In this document: one piece after another, positions 58,503-64,000 of the stretch | Numbering within the stretch: the first letter of the stretch is position 1 | Layout of the letters: each line of letters begins with the position of its first letter | Origin: an uncultured Flavobacteriales bacterium | GTDB taxonomy: Bacteria; Bacteroidota; Bacteroidia; Flavobacteriales; Crocinitomicaceae | NCBI GenBank assembly: GCA_946482515.1 | Contig: CAMLRS010000002.1 | Coordinates: forward strand, 341,057 to 405,056 | Reading direction: 5' to 3' | DNA: 64,000 nucleotides | The notes under the pieces: generated by a model | Seen by the model: the letters and a program-made list of their open reading frames with translations, nothing else | The model's database searches: none | What the model was told of the DNA's origin: nothing | Program-made: the position numbers and the translations under genes

Positions 58503-58847
58503 TTATTTCGTCGCTTTCGGATTCAGAATGAGGAATTCGTTGACTTCGATCTCCGTTATGTAGCGCTTTTCACCGGTCTTGGTTTCGAAGCTGCGGTTCA
58601 CCAGGCGGCCCTGCACCATCACTTCCGTGCCTTTTTCCAGCTTTTTACCAATCAATTCCGCCAGCACTCCCCAGGCATAAGCATAGTGCCATTGCGTGTT
58701 CTCTATCCACTCACCGTTTTTGTCTTTGTAAGATTCGTTCGTAGCAATCGATAAGCGTACTCGTTTGGTACCTGAGTCGAATTGTACGAATTCCGGCTGG
58801 GTTCCCAATCGCCCGATCAGGCTCACTTTGTTGCGTAATGTGTTCAT
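58503..58847 (-). CDS. ssb: SSB-like protein 3 (114 residues, no acidic tail)
   Basis: First gene of the three-gene operon, starting MNTLRNKVSLIGRLGTQPEFVQFDSG. The core is the closest of the three to housekeeping SSB: VRLSIATNESYKDKNGEWIENTQWHYAYAWGVLAELIGKKLEKGTEVMVQGRLVNRSFETKTGEKRYITEIEVNEFLIL. It ends after a short NPKATK, without an acidic tip. The ATG at 58847 is chosen because the 13 extra residues upstream do not resemble SSB and the leader is A/T-rich. Confidence 0.88.
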   Translation of the reverse strand: MNTLRNKVSLIGRLGTQPEFVQFDSGTKRVRLSIATNESYKDKNGEWIENTQWHYAYAWGVLAELIGKKLEKGTEVMVQGRLVNRSFETKTGEKRYITEIEVNEFLILNPKATK

Positions 58848-59068
58848 AATGTCTGTATTAAACGTTTGTAAAAGTTTGATATGCAACCGGCTCTAACCGA
58901 TTGATGGGACAAAGTTGAATGAACACGAAAATGCGATTCGGTTAATTACCGTTTACTGTCGATAGTTTTTCGGTTACAAATGGTAATTATCGATTTAAAA
59001 TCTAATAATCAGAATAATAACTATTATACTGTCAGATACAGAAGTAAATGATACAGACAACAAAAGAG

Positions 59069-59089
59069 GGTGATACAAATTGTTTCACC
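59069..59089. promoter_or_regulatory. 21-bp operator-like dyad
   Basis: GGTGATACAA-A-TTGTTTCACC: 9 of 10 positions in the arms are complementary around a single central A. It lies about 220 bases upstream of the ssb-like genes and 255 bases upstream of the T9SS gene. The odd-length symmetric form is typical of dimeric regulators; which gene it serves is unknown. Confidence 0.45.
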
Positions 59090-59330
59090 TGGTTTCGTAA
59101 TGAAAAATGACTGATCAATTTAGATCTTCCTATCGGCAAGCAAGGCAGGAAAAGGATGGCCACTTTTCCGGTATTTCTAGGGTTAACTATCAGATATAAA
59201 ATCAAATGATGGAATTAAAACATTGATAAAACAAAGGATTCATAAGACTTATGATCATCTCAAAAAGATGAATACACTAGAAACCAAACCACAATCATAT
59301 ACAATACCATATAGTTGAGCGCTAAATCCT

Positions 59331-59338
59331 TAATTTTG
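59331..59338 (+). promoter_or_regulatory. -7 element TAATTTTG of the large T9SS gene
   Basis: An exact TAnnTTTG match, 5 bases before the ATG at 59344, implying a very short leader. A TTG at 59315-59317 is only 13 bases upstream, closer than consensus. Confidence 0.6.
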
Positions 59339-59343
59339 CAAGC

Positions 59344-62300
59344 ATGAAACAGATTTACTTCCGTCGTAACCTCCTTTTCGCTTTTTTTATCACGATCAGC
59401 ACCTCACTTAGTGCACAAGATTTTACGATCATTCCGTCGATCACGGCAAAAATGAACTACGCCGCTGTCAATGATCAGCACAACCTAGCAATCGTTGGGG
59501 GTAAGGAACATTACATTTCGACCAATCAGGGCAACAGCTGGACCGAAATCGATAATGGATCGGGAACTGGTCTCTATCAGGTGGAAGGTATCGAAGTAGT
59601 GATTGTCAATTCACAGACGATATGTATGATCGGTAAGCGAGGTAATACCCCCGTGATCGTTCGCACGACAGACGGAGGCAGCACCTGGATTGAAACATTT
59701 GCCACATTAGGTGGCTCCTGGGTATTAAAAGATATTGCCATGAATGGGAATACGCTTTTAGTAACCGGTTTAAACGGGGTTTATCGCTCAACCGATGCGG
59801 GAATTAACTGGACATACATTCCGCTGACAACGGCTAATATCGCTGGTTCATTCATAGAGTATAACGGAAGTTCAAATTCCTGGATAACCGGAGGGTATAC
59901 GAACAATTTCCATGTTTCCTACGACGATGGTGCTGCCTGGCAGGAAGTAACATCTGGTTTTGCAACATCGACGGTAATGACCACCTCGCAAACCGCGGGT
60001 TCCGTATTGCTGTCGAAAAATATGACCAGCGCTACGCAAGTGGTCTTGCTGGACGATACGAACACCGAGGATACAGTCGCCACTGTGCCCCTCAATCTCG
60101 TCAGCGTCAACAATGCATTGTGCCAAAAAGCTGAATTTCTTCCGAACTACGGGTTGTTGACACACAATAACTCGATCTTTTTTGCCGTTGACACGAGTAA
60201 TCAGCATGTTTACCATCTCACCTATCCACTGGCAACGATCTACCGGCCCAGAGGCTTTTCGCTCGGCGCAACCTACGGAATCGCTTTTGCAACAAATGAT
60301 GATGGTACGTTGGGGCGCGTTTTCCGAATTGATCTTTCTCAGCCTGCATCACTGGTTGTTCCTTCCTATTTCAATGTGCCAGGACCAGGACCATGTGCCG
60401 GTGATCCGATCGTAGCAATACCATATGCAGACTATGCAGACTCCGTGAAATGGTATATAAATAATGCATTGGTGTCAACAGCTAACACACTCTTCTACCC
60501 AACTCCTGCCGGTATTTATACGACGTATACGATCAAGCTGGACACTTGGTATCATGGTAACATGCATACGACTACAAAGCAGGTTGTGATGACCGCACCT
60601 TCTGCTCCACATGGGTTTGCATACACAGTTGACACGACAGCCTGCTATGGTGAATCGCTGCACGTATTCATAGATCCTAATCCCGGCTCTCCGGCCAATA
60701 CGGCAGTTAAAATTCTCTATAACGGCAATCTTGTATTCGGCCCAATAAATATGTCTTTTGCGAATATTAATGCGTACATCCCATCAGTAACGGTTAGCGG
60801 TCAATTGGAGATTATTACCTACAAAACTCTTTACTGCGATCCAAGCAGTGATACAGTCTCTATGCAAATTGAAGTAGGACCAAACCTTTATGATTTTGAC
60901 ATTCTCACTCACGATTCGGTTATCTGTACGGAGGTAAACCCGATACTGTCTATTAACGGAACGGACTCGCTATACTCCTACGATTTTTTCAACACTTATA
61001 GCATGAATGGATTTGATGCGTCCCCGCATACCGTCATTCCTGGGAATTCTACCGGCACACTCAGTGTGGAGCAATATGGTTTAGGTCCGGAAACTTATAT
61101 CAATAGCAGTACTATGGAACAGACCTATGGACCGATGTATATGTTCCTGCACCTGGAGATCACTGATACCGCTGGATGTTCGCCCTCGCGGGTGATCGAT
61201 ACAATTCGTATTCAACGCCCGACAGCCTATTATGAATTGCATTCACGCTCCTATCTCACTGGCGACACAATTCATCTGAGCAATGCATTCATAACACCAA
61301 ACCGTCTATGGTCCTCTCCGGAGTTGGATCCTGCATTCATTTCGAACGAAACCGATACCTTACCTCTGATCATAGCAGATACAACCGGCCTTTTCAGTAT
61401 CGAATTGCGAAACGAACCACTGGCTGGGTGTGTGGACTCTGTATCACACCATATCTACTACGCTGAACCGGCCCCAGTTATAGATCCTCCCTGTGAAATT
61501 GTAACTCCACATGTAAATGAGCGTCTTCATCATGTTAGAATCGATCCTTTTGGAAATATATATGAGATCTCCGCTTTTATGGTGACAGAAGAATTTCATC
61601 AACCAGCCTACATCCTGCGTAAAAATGACCCATTCGGCAATATGCTTTGGGAAAAGCGAGCTGCCGAAGCTGCTTTTTGGTGGGACATCGATGGTGTGGT
61701 CATAGAGGAAATGGATTTTGATGCACAGGGAAACCCGGTGATCGTTATGTGGCTCCACGGAACAGCAGATTATCAGGATGATTACATTGATTACCACTTC
61801 ACACAGGCAACAAATGCACAGCAAGGTGCTTGCTATGTGATGAAAATCGACAAGACAACCGGTGAACTGATCTGGCGATCGAATCTGGGTGAGCTTTCAC
61901 CTTCGACATTGTATACGTCTGCACGCTTAACAGATGTTGTTGTGGACGGTGATTGGGTTCACGCAACAACATATAGCTACAATAATCTGGATTTCTTCAC
62001 ACTCAAAAGTGCTGACGGAAGTCTCATAAATACCACACCGATCGACTTTTCAGTTCCAGCTAACGTGGATTTCATTGGACCAAATTTTCTGTTCCCAACA
62101 GGCTCGCTTGGCAACAGTCGCCAGTCCTATTGGTCGCCACAAATCGATGTGCTTTCGACAGGTGAAGTGATCGCCATAGGTAACTACAATAACATTCCTG
62201 TTTGGAACTTTCCCCAGCTGATCCTGGACAATTCAGGTAGCGGCATTTTTGCCATGAAATACCATCCTAATAACGGTGTTTACGATGTGGTCAATATTTC

Positions 62301-63717
62301 TCAGACGGGAGGTTCTCAATTTTCTGAGATCGGAAGTTATGGTGCGACCCTTCCCAAAATGTTTGTAGACAAGAATGACAACATTACAGTAACTGGTAGC
62401 TGGGACAATGTATGGCGTGGATTACCCCAAGGATTGACCGTAAGCGTACTAGACTCCGTCCTTCCAATGGAAACAGGAACGTTTGTAATGAACATGGATT
62501 CTGACTATCAACTAAATTGGATCACAACCGGGTTGCATAGCAATATTGAGGATCTTGCATATGTGCCAGCAACCGGTGAGATCTATATGACCTGCAAAAC
62601 ACAGGATAACTTTGCTCTGATGAATAATGCTACTGTGATTATGTCCGGTGAAGATCGGACCTATAATCTCAGCTACACGCACTTGCCACATCCTGAATAC
62701 CCATGGTTGAATTATCCACAAAACAGCTTTTTCCTTTCAAGACTAGATGCAAGTGGTGTTCCATTGAGTATGAAGCAATTCAGCTTTATATCTGCGCCAA
62801 ATTATGGATACATATTACAGCGGTTGGCTACAACAGCTTGTGGAGATCTTGCTATTTTCAACGGAAGTTGGTATGGGGACGGTGAGCTTGAGATCGATGG
62901 ACAAACCTACACGCTGGATTCTACGCTGGTCTTCCTCAATTATTCCGGCTGCGCATCAGATGATTGCAGTTATCTCAATGCAGATGATTCGCTGGAACTA
63001 TGTGCAGTGAACGGTACGATCAATGTGCAGTTATCCGATTACTATAATCTGAGCTCTGTGACTTATGACATCATCGAGAATGGTGTTATGGTAGAAACGG
63101 GGCAAACTGCGACAGTCGAAGACGGCCTTTTCTCATTCCCTGTTCCGTCCTCAGCCAACAATGACTTCATACTGATATTTACCTCTCCGAATGCAGATAC
63201 GATGACAGTTGCTTATGAAGACATTTTGATCGATTTCGGAACACTTTCCGAGGACACAGTATGCACATACGGCGTTCCAGTAATGTTAGGGAACGGTACA
63301 CCTGCCGGTGGTGTTTATTCCGGGCCAGGTGTTAGTGGCTCTCAGTTCGATCCGGCGGTGACAGGTGCAGGTGAGCAACTGCTCTCGTACACATACACAA
63401 ATAACAATGGCTGCGTGGCAATTGCTAATGCAGAAGTATATGTTGACGAGTGCCTTGGGCTTTCTTCTTCTATACTGAATACTTTTCAGGCATATCCGAA
63501 TCCGTTTACTGACGAATTGCAGATTGTCATCTCCGGTCCTATAATGACGCATCCTGAGCTTATACTCCGCGACTACACCGGAAGGATCGTTTACAGCGCT
63601 TCACTTTTCGGAGAATCTACAACGATCCAACTTGATCGCTTGACCGCAGGGAATTACTTGCTTGAGATCATAGACGGCGACAGATGTGAACACCGTGAAC
63701 ATCTCGTTAAGATGTAA
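59344..63717 (+). CDS. Very large secreted protein with T9SS type A sorting domain
   Basis: A 1457-residue protein with a signal peptide (MKQIYFRRNLLFAFFITISTSLSAQ). Residues about 30-330 contain BNR/Ycf48-like propeller blades (GGKEHYISTNQGNSWTEID, VRTTDGGSTWIETFA, VYRSTDAGINWTYIPL, VSYDDGAAWQEV). About 340-710 are Ig-like sandwiches, and about 720-1200 a second propeller-like region (AMKYHPNNGVYDVVNIS, SFFLSRLDASGVPLSMKQFS). The C-terminus is a type A T9SS signal (AYPNPFTDELQIVI...NYLLEIIDG). It is probably a surface adhesin or matrix protein. Its base composition is more AT-rich than most of the window. Confidence 0.85.
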   Translation: MKQIYFRRNLLFAFFITISTSLSAQDFTIIPSITAKMNYAAVNDQHNLAIVGGKEHYISTNQGNSWTEIDNGSGTGLYQVEGIEVVIVNSQTICMIGKRGNTPVIVRTTDGGSTWIETFATLGGSWVLKDIAMNGNTLLVTGLNGVYRSTDAGINWTYIPLTTANIAGSFIEYNGSSNSWITGGYTNNFHVSYDDGAAWQEVTSGFATSTVMTTSQTAGSVLLSKNMTSATQVVLLDDTNTEDTVATVPLNLVSVNNALCQKAEFLPNYGLLTHNNSIFFAVDTSNQHVYHLTYPLATIYRPRGFSLGATYGIAFATNDDGTLGRVFRIDLSQPASLVVPSYFNVPGPGPCAGDPIVAIPYADYADSVKWYINNALVSTANTLFYPTPAGIYTTYTIKLDTWYHGNMHTTTKQVVMTAPSAPHGFAYTVDTTACYGESLHVFIDPNPGSPANTAVKILYNGNLVFGPINMSFANINAYIPSVTVSGQLEIITYKTLYCDPSSDTVSMQIEVGPNLYDFDILTHDSVICTEVNPILSINGTDSLYSYDFFNTYSMNGFDASPHTVIPGNSTGTLSVEQYGLGPETYINSSTMEQTYGPMYMFLHLEITDTAGCSPSRVIDTIRIQRPTAYYELHSRSYLTGDTIHLSNAFITPNRLWSSPELDPAFISNETDTLPLIIADTTGLFSIELRNEPLAGCVDSVSHHIYYAEPAPVIDPPCEIVTPHVNERLHHVRIDPFGNIYEISAFMVTEEFHQPAYILRKNDPFGNMLWEKRAAEAAFWWDIDGVVIEEMDFDAQGNPVIVMWLHGTADYQDDYIDYHFTQATNAQQGACYVMKIDKTTGELIWRSNLGELSPSTLYTSARLTDVVVDGDWVHATTYSYNNLDFFTLKSADGSLINTTPIDFSVPANVDFIGPNFLFPTGSLGNSRQSYWSPQIDVLSTGEVIAIGNYNNIPVWNFPQLILDNSGSGIFAMKYHPNNGVYDVVNISQTGGSQFSEIGSYGATLPKMFVDKNDNITVTGSWDNVWRGLPQGLTVSVLDSVLPMETGTFVMNMDSDYQLNWITTGLHSNIEDLAYVPATGEIYMTCKTQDNFALMNNATVIMSGEDRTYNLSYTHLPHPEYPWLNYPQNSFFLSRLDASGVPLSMKQFSFISAPNYGYILQRLATTACGDLAIFNGSWYGDGELEIDGQTYTLDSTLVFLNYSGCASDDCSYLNADDSLELCAVNGTINVQLSDYYNLSSVTYDIIENGVMVETGQTATVEDGLFSFPVPSSANNDFILIFTSPNADTMTVAYEDILIDFGTLSEDTVCTYGVPVMLGNGTPAGGVYSGPGVSGSQFDPAVTGAGEQLLSYTYTNNNGCVAIANAEVYVDECLGLSSSILNTFQAYPNPFTDELQIVISGPIMTHPELILRDYTGRIVYSASLFGESTTIQLDRLTAGNYLLEIIDGDRCEHREHLVKM

Positions 63718-63897
63718 AGCCCACACTCTCTACACTGTATATTCAAAGACAAACTTATAACCAAACGCAACAAAAAAATAAAACCGGGTGAGTAATGTGT
63801 CCTATTTATTTGAACGTTCATACTTAATTAGACTCGGAAATTTCGAGGATGAGTCTAACCGATTTCTCTAATCCGTATCTTTCCACAAAAACCACTA

Positions 63898-64000
63898 GTG
63901 AAACTCACTGATTTAATAAATAAACCGCTTCCGGATAATGAAGGCTACAGATTAACCGACGTCCAAAAAGTCATACGGGAAAACAATACTTATTTACTCG
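63898..64000 (+). CDS. Probable start of a gene cut by the window edge
   Basis: A frame open from a GTG at 63898 to the window end, reading MKLTDLINKPLPDNEGYRLTDVQKV..., 34 residues without a stop. A near-promoter TATCTTTC lies at 63876-63883, and an in-frame stop is found 42 bases upstream, so this GTG is the first usable start. The family cannot be recognised from so few residues. Confidence 0.4.
   Translation, partial: MKLTDLINKPLPDNEGYRLTDVQKVIRENNTYLL

Larger units (their letters stand above)
58848..59343. other. AT-rich gene-free region between ssb-like operon and large T9SS gene
   Basis: No gene is supported in these 496 bases. It holds the divergent control regions: a near-promoter CAACTTTG for the ssb-like genes and TAATTTTG (59331-59338) for the T9SS gene, plus a 21-bp dyad at 59069-59089. 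Confidence 0.6.

Overview
This window is a chromosomal segment of a Bacteroidota bacterium, most likely in or near the Flavobacteriales. The evidence is: many TAnnTTTG promoter elements (the Bacteroidota -7 box) a few bases to a few tens of bases before start codons; six secreted proteins with type IX secretion sorting domains (five type A, one gliding-motility type B); a SusC/XusA-like TonB receptor and a GLPGLI/TonB-barrel pair; an uninterrupted str-S10-spc-alpha ribosomal operon without tuf; and an acidic Ala/Glu tail on L17. Most genes sit at roughly 50% GC by eye. Two blocks (about 35.5-40.2 kb and 59.3-63.7 kb) look more AT-rich.

Layout. 0-3.7 kb: a membrane-anchored thioredoxin-fold protein, a DUF4403 lipoprotein, a convergent truncated haemoglobin and an OmpA-family protein. 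3.8-5.8 kb: urocanate hydratase. 5.9-8.9 kb: a short secreted protein and a large T9SS type B adhesin. 9.0-11.5 kb: carA and eno, translationally coupled. 11.6-13.8 kb: a T9SS protein with Ig-like repeats, lying between carA and the ribosomal operon. 13.9-31.3 kb, all on the minus strand: rpsL-rpsG-fusA-rpsJ-rplCDWB-rpsS-rplV-rpsC-rplP-rpmC-rpsQ-rplNXE-rpsNH-rplFR-rpsE-rpmD-rplO-secY-infA-rpmJ-rpsMKD-rpoA-rplQ. It has a clear promoter before rpsL and a terminator after rplQ. Two genes too short for simple ORF lists, rpmJ and rpmD, are present.

31.7-35.4 kb: a TonB-dependent receptor and DUF4374 lipoprotein resembling the XusA/XusB xenosiderophore pair. 35.5-40.2 kb: a 41-residue Pro/Lys-rich small protein, a T9SS subtilase and an overlapping lipoprotein propeller. 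40.3-47.6 kb: a Band 7 lipoprotein, a large secreted unknown, two T9SS proteins, a secreted transglutaminase-like protein, a FabH-like thiolase-fold enzyme and a small membrane protein. 47.7-50.5 kb: a TPR/LuxR-type membrane regulator and a Spy-like helical protein built of an exact 100-residue duplication. 50.6-53.8 kb: a UvrD/PcrA-type helicase and a two-repeat lipoprotein. 54.0-57.5 kb: a GLPGLI protein overlapping an outer-membrane TonB-type barrel. 57.8-58.9 kb: three tandem minimal SSB paralogues. 59.3-63.7 kb: a 1457-residue T9SS protein. A gene probably starts at the right edge.

The most unusual points are the three-gene SSB operon without acidic tips; a candidate H-type pseudoknot filling the rpoA-rplQ spacer; inverted repeats in every ribosomal-operon spacer longer than 60 nt; a terminator with no gene in front of it at 49.7 kb; and short 14-bp-period T/G-rich intergenic repeats.
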